NCBI GenBank assembly: GCA_038087015.1
Contig: JASBNA010000031.1
Coordinates: 248,001-312,000, forward strand
Direction of reading: 5' to 3'
DNA from: Cerrena zonata
Taxonomy: Eukaryota > Basidiomycota > Agaricomycetes > Polyporales > Cerrenaceae
Length of the DNA stretch: 64,000 bases
The notes below the pieces were generated by a model. The model had not been told where the DNA came from, made no database searches, and saw only the letters and a program-made list of their open reading frames with translations. Shown here piece after piece: positions 1-11,308 of this stretch; position 1 is the stretch's first letter, and each line of letters begins with the position of its first letter. The position numbers and the translations under genes were made by a program.

Positions 1-3000
1 CATTATCATTCTTGATGGTTCGGAGGAGTTCTGTAGCAGTTGTGAGATATCTTCGGGATCGGTGAGTAACGATTAGCGGGCGAAGTGATACGTGAGCCTT
101 GTTTTGTATCTGATGCTCAGAGGTAACAGGATTGCAGAAGCTCCTCGTGGGCGGGAAGACTTCGAGGGTGCTTAACCATCGGTGAACGCGAGTGACGCTT
201 CCATAATAATCCTGAGGAGGGCAAAGACTCGTAGAGAGTGAAATGACCTGCCAACAGGCAAGCCTCACCCCCGATCCGAACTTCGATTTCATTGAGGATA
301 CGGCGAGTCCTCCATATATGGCGTGTTCAATATCAGTTCATTATCCGGAACAGGAGATCGTCTTCATGGGGAGATTCGTAGAACGGTATCGATTATTATT
401 ATATCGTTACGGGGTATACGGGGAGGATTGAAGAAAGTTATGAAAGGGGGTCGCAGTATACGAAGTTTGAAGCTGAAGTAGTAATCCGAAAGCATATAGC
501 AAGCTTAGTTGCATCTAGAAATAGCCGGACATATTTGCGTTTTGACTATTACTCGACAATATGCCACTGCGTGGCTCTTGGCTTGCCCGATTCATTTATG
601 GTTGCGATTACATAAGCATGCTGGTCCAAATAAGGTCTCAACGCAAAGGAGCGCCCACCAAGCGTGTATAAACAATACCAAGCACAACCTTGCATATCGT
701 CAGAAAAATGGGTGCCAAGTTGGACCTCACGAAGATAACTGGCGCCAGTATTTGACGCTTGAGGCAATTTGGGTGTCTCTAGTTGGACCGGGAGATGCTT
801 GCTCTAAATCGAGCAAGAACGTAATATATTACCTTGGGAAATTCGAAATTGAGACGCGTACGCGTTGAGTGTACGTTGGCTTGAACTCTTGAGAATCCTT
901 ATGTCACCTAGACAACAATAATGGACATTTTCTGCCGGAAAGGTTTAGTCCAAGTCATTGAGTATGGCTCCTAGGTGAGGCCAATGTTGTAATATAGGTG
1001 ACTCACTACTGACAAATGTCTATCTATTACAGGCGTTTCCATAAATCCGTGCATAAGCAATCTTATGGTATAGAATATCTTCACCGAGATTCATGCACTG
1101 GCGAGCATGGCACACGATAATAAACTATGCTATCGGTGACCACTGTGCTTTCCAGAGGGAGTCAAAATCTAGGCATGATCACTCTTTGATGCACGCCGGT
1201 GGGGAAACGAGACTGGGCCGAACTAACGAAAATAACTATATAGTATGCCGAGTAACTGGTATCACCTTCAAAAATCCCATATGTCCTCATTTGTGAACTC
1301 TGCATGGAGTATGTGACGTTTTCACTAAGTAAACTCACACGTTTTCAAGTGTCTAGGCAACGAACTACAACTTGGATCCTTTTTATACCTCCAATAGGCT
1401 GACACTAGGTTGCTGAGAGTCGACTATCGGCTTGTTCGGCTTGGTGCATCTTCCCTCGTGGATTCGGGAAGAGATATCCAACCACTGTGAGTGAGCCGGA
1501 TCTCCACTCGGATGCCTGTTCGATATTCCAATCTAAGCAACAGGTATGTGGATCGAGCATTCCTTACCTCAAACGTAAACGTATTCGTGCCGCCTGACAC
1601 TCATTGCAGAAATGATACCGACGGGCTCTTTCATACTACTTACCGACAAGAGTATCGTGGAGATTGTAGAGATCGCCATAGCTTGGCGAACGCCACAGAA
1701 GCTGTCACGAAGTTGATACTTGTGAGTGCCAGTGTTGTCATATGTTCTCTCAATTATCGACCTGTTCTAGATTACTTTCTATCAGAACCTATAGTCGGAT
1801 TTGGGAAGAGCAATGCTCTACTCGTTAATTGACAAGATTGTGTAGTAAGCATAGAAAGGTCGTTCGACTTGTATGTCAGCATGTCATCCTGCCTTATGGT
1901 ACGCCACCCGGAGTAGTCCGTCACCAAGAATAGACTCCTGTGCCTCATATCCCGAATACCCACTCACGACCTAATAATCACCATTGGGAACCGTTCGGCA
2001 TACTAAAACCGCTCTGAGAGTATGTGTTAGCCATTGCTCCCGATAGCATTCAACGAGGTATAGCCACACGACTAACTCTCAACCTTCAATGTAGATCCGT
2101 AGGAGATACTGTCCTCCCTCGACACGAGTGAAGTCACGTCGGCCTTAGCGGTCGGAATGAAAGTTTTGCGATGTCCATAGCTTATACGGAATGTGGAGCT
2201 TGCGGTCTACTCACAACAGAGTTTGCTTGGGTCCACTACTGTGGTTGCGACTACACCGATACTCTGAATATCAACGGCCGAACTACGAGAGGCCACCCTA
2301 TGTCAATCATTGACCTACGCCGAAATTATAGCCAACGGGCGTGGCTGACACGTTAGAAAGTAGGTGCATTGCAAAGGAGAGTGCTACCACTAGATGTTAC
2401 CGTGTCTGCGCCTCAATTTTATCTCATTGCATCCAACCGTTGCCAAGTATACAGTCCGTCTCGCCGACAGGGTTCATCTTGTTACATACCGGTGCCATAT
2501 ACAAGACCAAACCACCAACGTCTCAGCTAGAGCATAAGGTAGACTTGTTTCAAAGATGCTGATCTTTCATATCGCTCGAGCCGAATCATGTAACAGCATC
2601 TTTTCTCTTCTGCAGTTGGTTTACATCACTTTACTCATATTGCATGTCACTATTGTGTACTTCATGAGCCTGCAAGCACTCAGCTTGCGACAGTGCGATG
2701 TTTCTGGCCAAGGAGGTCATCGGTGACCGGTAAGCCATCCATTTCATGCTACATTACAACTTGTTCAAGTCATCCTCGTAGTACTCCACAATGATAATCG
2801 ATGTGGCGTCGGCTTGAACGTACACAGTTCAAGTGGCAAAGATCGATAGGCAGTGTGCATCCTGCCTCTATAAGACCCCGAACGGCTCATGTTTGGCTCC
2901 GTCCCAGGTACCGAGAAGTTCTTATCGTTGATAGATCAAGTTAGCACCGCTTTAGATACGTCTCTGGGGGGTCTGGTGTGAGGTCTGCAACCGTTCGGAA

Positions 3001-3225
3001 GGGTTTCATCCACCCGTTACAAGCGATCCGCACTCACTGACCGCCACACCAAAATTTGATTCTGATAATCAGATACCTACGGTCCAATCTTTCTTACTCC
3101 CTCTTCATTGTCTTGATCTTAGAGGCCATGCAATAGTACGTTACTGGGCTGTCTATGACCAAGTGTGAGCTGTTTCAAACATATCTTGGCTGACCCGAAA
3201 GAAAAGATGTACATCTTCCTCAGCC
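1..3225. other. No recognisable gene
   Basis: Short ORFs occur on both strands but none shows family resemblance, consistent splice signals or a paralogue elsewhere in the window. A gtgagt-type donor lies at position 61 after about 20 open codons on the + strand, so the last exon fragments of a gene starting left of the window are possible. I could not extend this downstream with a consistent phase. Confidence 0.5.
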
Positions 3226-3232
3226 TATATAT
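3226..3232 (+). promoter_or_regulatory. TATA-like box before the A1 gene
   Basis: TATATAT lies about 70 nt before the ATG at 3301. Similar boxes sit 50-80 nt before other members of the same family (C2, B4, A2, A3), which supports both this start and the idea of a shared core-promoter design. Confidence 0.5.
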
Positions 3233-3300
3233 GCTGCTGGTACGTGCTTTGAGCATTATAGATTTAGCTAACCCACAAAGAAACTGACTTGCAATCGAAC

Positions 3301-4176
3301 ATGACCTCCCGAGCTGCATTCCGTGACTTTGAAGATGCGTCCATCCCTCTAAGGAATTCTTTGCGCTCCATCCAAGACCACGCAGATTCGAGCCATACTT
3401 TACCGGAGTATTCTCCCTTGAAATACTGTTCTACTGTGCGTATCAAGGGACTCGTTCCGTTTTTCTACTCCTTCATTATTCGTTTAGATTCTTGAAAACG
3501 GGATCCTGGTGATTTTTCGCCGAGATGTCATCCATGAAGCTCGCGTAACCGCCGATTGTGAGTATTGCTATTTTATGCGGAGCATTGTATTGTCAATAGT
3601 TATTTTTAGACGTTCATAGGAATATTCTTAGCGCAATGGTCTCGGAAGGTCTGAGTACGGAACACAAGATTGGGAAGATCAATACCTTCCTATCGGTAAG
3701 CTACAGAAACAAACAAGGGATATATCAAGACTAAATACCTATGACCAGAGTAATGCTTTCAACAAGAAACGTGACACGGCGGTTACGGTACTCAATAATG
3801 CTCGGAATCTTCAGAACAGTATCCGAGGTGCCGAAGCATACTTGTTTCACTTGGGTTTTAATCCCCGGTCCATTGTCAATCGTCTTGACACTGTTATGAC
3901 TGCTATAAGGGTATGTACCGACATGTACACGCAGGTGTGTATTATATATGATCCTTTATTATTAACTATAGATACTCATTGGATGAATAGGTCGGCGAAC
4001 TGTTGAAGGAAGTGGGGAGTGCTCTGACACAACAGACGGTGAGATTTGAATGATTGTTTTAAGAAGTGCAACCTTGAACAACTCCTTATTCTTAGTTCTC
4101 TGTCGAGAATGTACGCTACGAAGCTCAATGGTTGAGCACGCTTTCTGCAGATCTTATTAGTTTTGAAGCTAAATAG
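3301..4176 (+). CDS. A1: short helical-family protein (193 aa, six exons)
   Basis: Exons are 3301-3435, 3488-3557, 3610-3695, 3749-3910, 3991-4038 and 4096-4176, with phases agreeing throughout (582 nt, 193 aa). Residues 46-97 (RRDVIHEARVTADY then a helix) align with the KSKDIAGEARIVAED block of the C and B genes, and the third exon is exactly 86 nt as in A2 and in the C types. The middle exon carries HLGFNPRSIVNRLDTVM, matching SNPTAILNRFQTM in A2 and FNTTAILNRFDTV in A3. There is no signal peptide or membrane segment; predicted helices dominate. The start is supported by a TATA-like box 70 nt upstream. Function is unknown. It may be a soluble partner of the hydrophobic B-type proteins, which is inference from clustering only. 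I see no disabling change. Confidence 0.75.
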
Positions 4177-4900
4177 ATGACTCTACTATGCTGTTCGGAG
4201 TAGTACCTCGTTGACATAAAGGGACAGTGTTGAGTTGAATCAATGTAGCCATGTATAGATCACCTGTGTAGCATATTTCGTATTTATTTGGCGTTTTCGA
4301 GGAACAATCTAATGGACATGATTATATCAATTGCTCCTATTGTTGGCTAGTTAACTCTGGAAGAATCAATATTCGACTAATGTGAAGACTGTGGCGTTCC
4401 TATTCTGTGCATTTATAGTGGCACCGTGTCTTATCGTGAGTTTTCTTCTACTCTAAATATACAATAGCAAGCCTGCATATGTAGCTCATACTCTTCCTTA
4501 GATGTGGTCTCATTTTACGCATACTCAAAGATTTGATGAGGGTGTATTAGTGTTAGCGTGAACAATGCGATCATGTGCTTTCATGCCCAAATAAGAACAT
4601 CTTCTTTCCATAAACGGAAGGTATACTACCGTTTTTGGAAGACGACTGTTCCTCAAATCACTGAGTGTGATATAATTCGCAACCCTTAGATACATGAAAT
4701 AAGCCTCTGATTCCTAAGTCGCCGATTGATACCTTTCCAAAGCTTTTGCGTAGCCACTAAGCGTGGATGCAAGAGGACTCATCTGTCGGCAAATATGAGA
4801 GCGGAAACTCGTGACGAGACTGAATCGTACCGTTGATGATAGGAATCGGCCACTTTGTAAGACAGTTTTCAATGTCTCGAGGTCTACCAGAAGCTATATA
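4177..4900. other. Convergent intergenic region, nothing recognised
   Basis: This stretch separates the 3' ends of A1 (+) and C0 (-). It is A+T-leaning and has only chance-length ORFs. No repeat or RNA gene was noticed. Confidence 0.5.
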
Positions 4901-6018
4901 CTAAGCGTTAAGGCCTGAGAACTGATGTAACCACCGAACTGAACGTACACTTCGATATATACTATGAAAGACTTCCATCTTCCTGGAAAGTACTTCAATA
5001 TCGCTTACGATTAGAATCAGGAACTTCGAAGGTTGCGTGTTGCGGATAGTTTGTGAGTGGAGAAGCTCCTCCCGCATGAGTACAGCTTGCTGCTCATGGT
5101 CGATCTGCTCTCGCATTCTTCTGAGTTCTTTTTTAATATAAACATCAGCTTCATTACGGAACGCAGATCAAGAAAAGTACGTTTTGGCCCTATTCGAGAG
5201 TTTGTATATCGCTCTCCTTCTCTCCCACCGCAATAATGGTCATGAGCCAAATTCGAAGAGCTTGAAGGAGTTGATCCCGATAGAACGTTCCTTGCATTGT
5301 GTCGACTGTGATTTCTGGGTAGCAAGGCTCCTCCAATCTGAGAGATGATAGTGGAACATCCTGATACGGATTGCTCTTCGATCGCCGTATTGAAGCCTTC
5401 GACCATACGTCGAATCTGTAGTTGGTGATCATCTATAGCCTTTGCTTCGCTCTCTTCATAGTCTCGCAAGGATCTAGCGTGAATCGCAATGTCCTCTGAG
5501 AACCTTCTGAACTGCGAGGGCAGGGTCTTGCTCTCTTCGACTTGTGGTCGTAGGGACTGTGAGGCATTATTGCTAACGATGCAGTTATGAATAGGCTAAA
5601 CTTACTTCGATCCATTTCGATAGTTTATCAATACGCTCATGAGTCGGCGAGCGACGATCTTGTATCTCAGAAAGCATCACTTGGCGGAAGTCTCGAGGCC
5701 AAATTAGTCGATTAAATGATAAGAATTGATATGACCCACCATTGATTGCGCCACGCAGGTCACCCGAGCAATCCTTGGATTTCCATACTAGATCAGAGAA
5801 TACCTGCCCCCAACAGCATCTTCAGTATTCAACAGCAAGAATGGAATGTGAGCAGGAGCATGCACCGGGCACAGATCTAGATCAGCAGGAAACGTAAGTC
5901 TCAATCTCGAGACGCTGTCTTGGAAGTCGAAGACTCGTTTGTCTATGCTCCGAGTCTCCTCGGCTAAATGAGCAAGGGTCTCTGCATCTTTCATCGCATT
6001 CTGTTGTAGGGTGGCCAT
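4901..6018 (-). CDS. C0: C-type helical-family protein
   Basis: The first three exons are firm: 6018-5866 (51 codons), 5803-5740 (64 nt) and 5691-5606 (86 nt). These are the exon lengths and phases seen in C1 and C2. Exon 2 contains LVWKSKDCSGDLRG, the family block, and exon 3 begins with the Asp-Phe that completes it. The fourth exon starts with SLRPQVEESKTLPSQF, matching the AKxLPxxF pattern at the same place in C1 and C2. Downstream exons are less certain. A long charged helix (LRRMREQIDHEQQAV) and a terminal VFHSIYRSV end at the TAG at 4903-4901. The protein is helical and soluble with no leader. It is divergently arranged with B2, with a shared intergenic space of 543 nt. Function is unknown. 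Confidence 0.65.
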
Positions 6019-6561
6019 AGTTGGGTGTAGGGTGTGTATGAAGACGGTTGAGCGACGGTGGACACTATGTAGCCTAAAGGCGAGTTCCAAGAATGCTATC
6101 GTGGACGTGCGGAGACTGACTTCATCGAACGACCTGCGTTAGCCCCATGCTCATTTCATTTCTCTCCAGAAACGGGTTCTTTCGTGGTGTACATTTAATT
6201 CAATTGCTTTCTTAATGTGCCTTCTTCATACGCTCTCAACGTTGGATCCTCGACGGGGGTCACCTATATTCAGCATCTCCATCACAGTACCGGGCGTTCC
6301 ATTCCTCACAGACGTGTCACGCGTTTTCAACGTTGCATTCATCTCCGCCACAAACACATATCGATGGCAAGGAACACGACGCAACCTTTTGATTCGGGGA
6401 ATGGGATCCCACGAAGCGAAAAGAAAACTTGGACTCTTCAATTGCACTCGAACTATTCGCCACCATAATACAGGCCCTGAAATATTTGGTTGCAAGGTGG
6501 AACTTGAACTTCGTCCCATCATACAACATCGTTCCCCTACACGCTGATCGCATATTTTTTG
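6019..6561. promoter_or_regulatory. Shared upstream region of the divergent pair C0/B2
   Basis: This 543-nt space separates the start codons of C0 (-) and B2 (+), so both promoters must lie here or overlap. I see no clear TATA box for either gene. Several overlapping ORFs up to 110 codons occur in it, but none has family resemblance and I treat them as chance. Confidence 0.45.
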
Positions 6562-8138
6562 ATGGCCAATATTCCAGATCCTCAGACGACGGCACCTACC
6601 GATACATGCCTTACACCGGAAAAGAAGACCGAGCTACTTGCCCAAGTGAAAAAGCTTAGTGAAGATACGCTCTCCATCGATGCATCCTTCGACGACATTT
6701 CACGCCGATTAGCGAATTTGCGAGAAGCCAATATCCCAGACAAATTTGTCACAGATATTCAGCGTCTTAGTACGGCTTGGGAAGGGCTCCACTCCGTAAG
6801 TAATCCTTTATCTTAAATTTTGATGATATAATAATAGCCTAGCTTTGCGCCCCGAGTAGACATATTCAGATCTTCTTTGGCAGTCTCGCGATGTGGCTGG
6901 GGATGCAAGGGTCTCTGCTGATGGTAAGCTTCGATCGCAAGGACATCTACTATGAGCTCAACTATCACTAGACTTCTCGCAAATCTTCATTAGTGAAGTG
7001 CTAATGAACAGCCAGGTGTCTCTCATCGAGAAGCAAGCTGCGATTCAGGAATACAGAGAGGTATATCGTCTCACGCAGACTGTCAGACCTTCGAGCTAAA
7101 TCAGAGGCACCTAGACTACGGAGAAAGACAAAAAGAAGGCTATGGATATGGTCGACGGGTTCAAACGTCTTGGAAACCGTGTTGATGTATTTTGTAAAGA
7201 TTGGGAAGATATCATTCAACACAATCATCTCCATAGATTCTTCTGGAGACATCGTCATTGCGAAGAGCAAATCGCCGAATTAACCACTACGGTCAGATCG
7301 TAAGCTACTGCTCTCCCGATTGGATCCTTCTTTAACTAATCATCAGTTTATCTCAGTATGAAGGTGAAGGTAATGTCATCCTTTGCTGGAGACAACTTTG
7401 CCACTGGATCGCTCATTTTCTAGATTGTTGCAATGAGCTTGGCCGTAGGCGTCGTTGCTGTCGCAGCCGGTGTCCTTGCTCTTTTTTTCGTCATTGATGG
7501 TAATGCCGAGGCATTGGGAACAGCTGGTGTAGGCACAATTATCTTAACACGAAGCCCGCTTTCTGTCATTAATTCCATCCTTCCCCAGTTGTTGGCCATC
7601 CCCGCTGATCTGATGTTCAAAGGTTTGCGAACTCAGATCGCTGACAGAAAATGTAAATACTCCTTCGTACTCTCCTACTTTTAGATCACCACTAACCTTA
7701 CCTATAGCTAAGGTAGAGAAGATCGAAAAACTCAAGGTCGAGCGAGATTCAGATGAGGGAGGTCTGAGGGATATCAAGAACATTGTTAGTAAACTTAATG
7801 GAATTGCATCAGTATGGAGCTGTGTGCGTATCTCTATGAAAGGCGGAACGATGCACATGTGGGGACTTACTTTAAGTTCTTGATAGATCACTGCAGACCT
7901 GAAGGAAATCGAGGGTCAGATACGAAATGCCACTCTTAATACACAGCACCAGGAGGTGAGTTTTTGAATGTCGCACATGTTAGCTCCACTGATTTCAATA
8001 TAGTATTGGAGGGCTGCGTTCAACAAAAGACTTGCAACTATTCAGGAGAACTACGCGAATCTTGGAGAAATTTTCCGCGAATATCAAATTGCTGTCAACC
8101 TCGATCATATCAAAGCGGCCAAGCAGCCCGCTTCTTAA
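6562..8138 (+). CDS. B2: intact B-type protein with central hydrophobic hairpin; alpha-pore-forming-like (377 aa)
   Basis: Nine exons: 6562-6795, 6860-6923, 6972-7060, 7115-7299, 7357-7369 (13 nt), 7424-7652, 7708-7823, 7887-7955 and 8004-8138. All phases agree and give 377 aa. Long amphipathic helices (about residues 1-190) contain the family block WQSRDVAGDARVSAD. Exon 6 encodes a strongly hydrophobic stretch, beginning with VAMSLAVGVVAVAAGVLAL and followed by a second apolar segment. Helices resume and end in EIFREYQIAV. Helix bundle, apolar head and helix bundle without a signal peptide is the layout of ClyA, HBL and XaxA/YaxA pore-forming proteins. The resemblance is architectural; no homology search was possible. 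It is the only B-type gene here without a frameshift, and it is divergent from C0. An alternative is a non-lytic membrane-remodelling protein. Confidence 0.75.
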
Positions 8139-8574
8139 GTTCCTTCACTACTATTAGTGGTAGCAATGTCTAGAAATATCATGTACTGCCTTAATGATTA
8201 AGAGAGCTGTTATAATTGTCCATGTATATTTTAACGACATTTGACTGTATATCTTTCACGATACGATTGCTCTACTTGCTCTCAGACATCGAATCATTGC
8301 CAATCTTTCCCAGTTTCAAATGCAGGATACTCTCATTAGTATTGGGACATGAATATTATCCGGGCCTGTATTATACGAATTACAGCGACGATGAGAACCG
8401 TGACCAAGTGAACATGACTTCGCATGGTCCAAAATATAGAAAACAATTTGACATCAAGCCAGAGTATAGGACAGAAATCAGGTACAAGGAGAATAGAACG
8501 ATGAGGAGAGCGATCAATAGATTCACGTATGAGAGGTACATGCTTCGCAAGCTCATCACCCAGTATACTATCGA
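8139..8574. other. Convergent intergenic region between B2 and C1
   Basis: This A+T-leaning 3' space contains a 125-codon + strand ORF (8216-8593) that runs into the antisense end of C1. It shows no introns, paralogue or known family, so I do not call it a gene. Confidence 0.4.
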
Positions 8575-10159
8575 TCAGACAGATTTCTGGTAGTCCTCCA
8601 GTACTTGTGCAGACTCGCGAAGCTGACTTTCAAGCCGCTCTAAGCGACCTTGGAGATTAGTCTTCTGTTGATGGAGAGAGAGAATGAGTATGAAGATTCA
8701 ATCTGATCAACGTGTCTTGTTACTTACGTTGGCCATGGCGGCACGCAGTTCGAGGACTCCGATACGCATCTACTAAGACGTCAGATATGAGGCTGAAGGA
8801 ATTGGGAAGTTCGAACAAACCTGTTGGTAGAATTCATACAAGGCAAACATATCACGAATGACAGGCTTGAAGGCTTGTTCGACGTCGTTCACACTATTCG
8901 AAAGCTTGGTGTTTTTGTTAAATATAGCTTGCATACGATCCCGCGTTCCACCCTTCCCTTTGCTATCTTTCATATCTGGTGATATAGCCAAGTCAGCGAT
9001 GCCATTAATGTAGGAAGACGATAAATAATACCGGTTGGTTCTTGACTGAACGGAGATGATATATCATCGTTCATCTGGATACTACTCGAATTATCTGTCA
9101 GTGGTGTTATATTCGCGGCTTCACCGAGGCCAGGCAATATATGTTTAAGAGTATTCGGTAACCCTTCACGACGCGATTGATTATTGTCGACCTGCCTTTG
9201 AGCCCCCTGGTTCACTGACTGTACGATGGGCCCCGTTGGGGTAGAGGTCACGTTGGCAGACGATGCATGCTCTACGGGTACTTGAGGGACTTGCCCTGAC
9301 GAATCGGAGGATTTGGGACCGGTTGACTTCCAACGTGTGTTCTTTCATAACACAGACTTGATCAGTAAGAAATATTTTGTTCCTACTTTACGACGTACTG
9401 CTCTGACTCTGCTTATGAAGCCGTTTGGTCTGGGCTTATCGTTGGTAGAATCAACTGGTGACTCCAAACCGGCCTCATTCGCGCTACTTGAATCCTTCTC
9501 TTTCTTGTCCTTGTCCTTATCTGACGTCCTAAGATGGGAGGTACTGTTCTTTAACCCTGTTGAGAGCTTGGTGAATTGCTCTGGAAGCAGTTTCGCATTG
9601 TCTATTTTTGCCTCTATAGACTATTTAATTAAGCAATTAAAAAACGAGAAGACAGCGGGAGCAGACATAAGTGGAGAAATACCTTCTCCCACTTTTCCAG
9701 TTCGGACACTTTAACTTCGGCGCTGATGCCATCCGCCTTGAGAAGATTGATGACATTGATGCGAAAATCTGATAGTTACGGGATAATTAGACATCAATAA
9801 TTCACCGCTAAAACAGAGTGTACCAACCTTCAGCAACGATACGAGCCTCGCCGGCGATGTCCTTTGACTTCCAAACAAGATCCCCAAACGCCTGAGAGTA
9901 TCTTGTTAAGTTTCAACAAAGTAAGGGATGTCCTGTTGCCACTTACACTATAGACGTTGCTTGTATCAACGGAAAGCTTAACTTGCATCTTCCCGAGGAG
10001 TTTCTGCAACTCAAGTAACTTCCTGTCCAAATCCTCTGTGCGATTCTTTAAGAATCTGACTTGACCAAGTGTAGACTTCCACCTGTCCTCCGGCTCGTTC
10101 TTGATACCCGTGGCGTTCGAGTACGAGGGGACATCAGATCTTGCGTTGTATTCAGTCAT
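8575..10159 (-). CDS. C1: C-type protein with disordered Ser/Asn/Lys-rich middle
   Basis: Exon 1 is 10159-9947 (71 codons), exon 2 is 9891-9828 (64 nt, LVWKSKDIAGEARIVAE) and exon 3 is 9768-9683 (86 nt). Next come SIEAKIDNAKLLPEQF and then a long low-complexity, hydrophilic region rich in Ser, Asn, Lys, Asp and Gln, including a DKDKDKKEK run. This occupies the place where B2 has its hydrophobic head. Helical exons follow (EQAFKPVIRDMFALYEFY; RIGVLELRAAMA), and the protein ends in VLEDYQKSV at the TGA at 8577-8575. The C-terminal exons are phase-consistent by eye. No leader or membrane segment is visible. It is divergent from B3. The tail resembles the IFREYQxAV end of B types, supporting common descent of the B and C types. 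Function is unknown. Confidence 0.7.
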
Positions 10160-11308
10160 ATTCGGGAAAGTAAGACGATTGCAGGCTAAGTGGATGAGCG
10201 AGTTGTTGTCGCTAGTCCGCCTTATTGAGCTGCAACCACTTCGAGAAGTACTTCAGAGACACATGACTTGAGATATGCAAGATAAAAGATGCGTGCTGGA
10301 TACATGAGGCAAAGAGATGGCATCCGGACACGCTCAACGTTTTCATTTCGGACGGCAGATGACTTCAGAGAGGACTACATGAGGTTCGGTGATTGAAGAG
10401 ATAGCACGGGTTTTCGCATGTATTCCATTTCAGCTCTATCGCAGCAGTCTACATAGTCGTTTTTCGCAGAAACGTTGTCAGCCGAGCTACTGAATCCTGG
10501 AAGACGTCTGGGCCGAGATTAAAGAGGTCTACATCTCTGAGATCTTCTACGAGACTGTAGTCCTGTGTTGAGTAAGTTTAATATGATGAAGATTGATGCT
10601 TACATGGCTAATTAGTCCGAGTCTGAGTGTCACCACCTGGTATGTAGCTGAGACCCTGCGTGACGTGTCGGTGGCGTTGTCGTAGCGATTGCCTCTTTAG
10701 GACAGACTCTCGATCGATCTATATCTTTTCGTCAGTAGCTGACAATATCATTGATAGTCGATCTCTGTCAATACGTTATATGTTCTTTTTCTACTCATAT
10801 GTTATACATGTCGACATGTACTTGCCTTGGCATGGGATGCAGGAGCTAGTTCCATTCGACCTATATCTGTCTTTGAATGTATGGAATCCTACGTCACGCG
10901 CACTGGCCGAGTTGCTCTCCAATCCGGATTCCGATACGGTGTGAAGACCTGAAGTCTACAATTGTACGCGTAACGTTGAAACAATAAGTTCCGAACTGCA
11001 CACAATACCTATCGGTACAACTCTGATATGAATGTTTGTGACAATGATGATTGACGTTTAGGGTCACGGATAGCTCTTTTTTCTAGGTTCCGAAAGTATA
11101 CTGTATATGTGCAAGACGTGATTTCCATTTGACTTCAGGGTTGCCCTCGAAGTAGCGCTAAGGTGAACAACGGCATACTACCTTTGTGTTCTTCGCATGG
11201 GCGTCCCATCTCACAACCTATACAACGACCCTTCTTCCACCCTGCACCAGAATACCAACCCACTTACTCGTGTAGCGTGTACATTCTAGGTCTCTCCTCC
11301 CACCCTTG
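10160..11308. promoter_or_regulatory. Shared upstream region of the divergent pair C1/B3
   Basis: This 1.15-kb space lies between the two start codons. A TATA-like ctatac occurs near 11219, about 90 nt before the B3 start. No other gene is recognised; the 94-codon ORF at 10660-10944 has no supporting features. Confidence 0.4.

Noticed and set aside
6215..6547. Overlapping 110-, 98- and 92-codon ORFs between C0 and B2
   Set aside because: Three frames on two strands are open over the same bases and none has recognisable features. Most likely promoter sequence.
8216..8593. 125-codon + strand ORF between B2 and C1
   Set aside because: It runs antisense into the C1 end, lies in A+T-leaning 3' sequence and has no family resemblance or splice signals.
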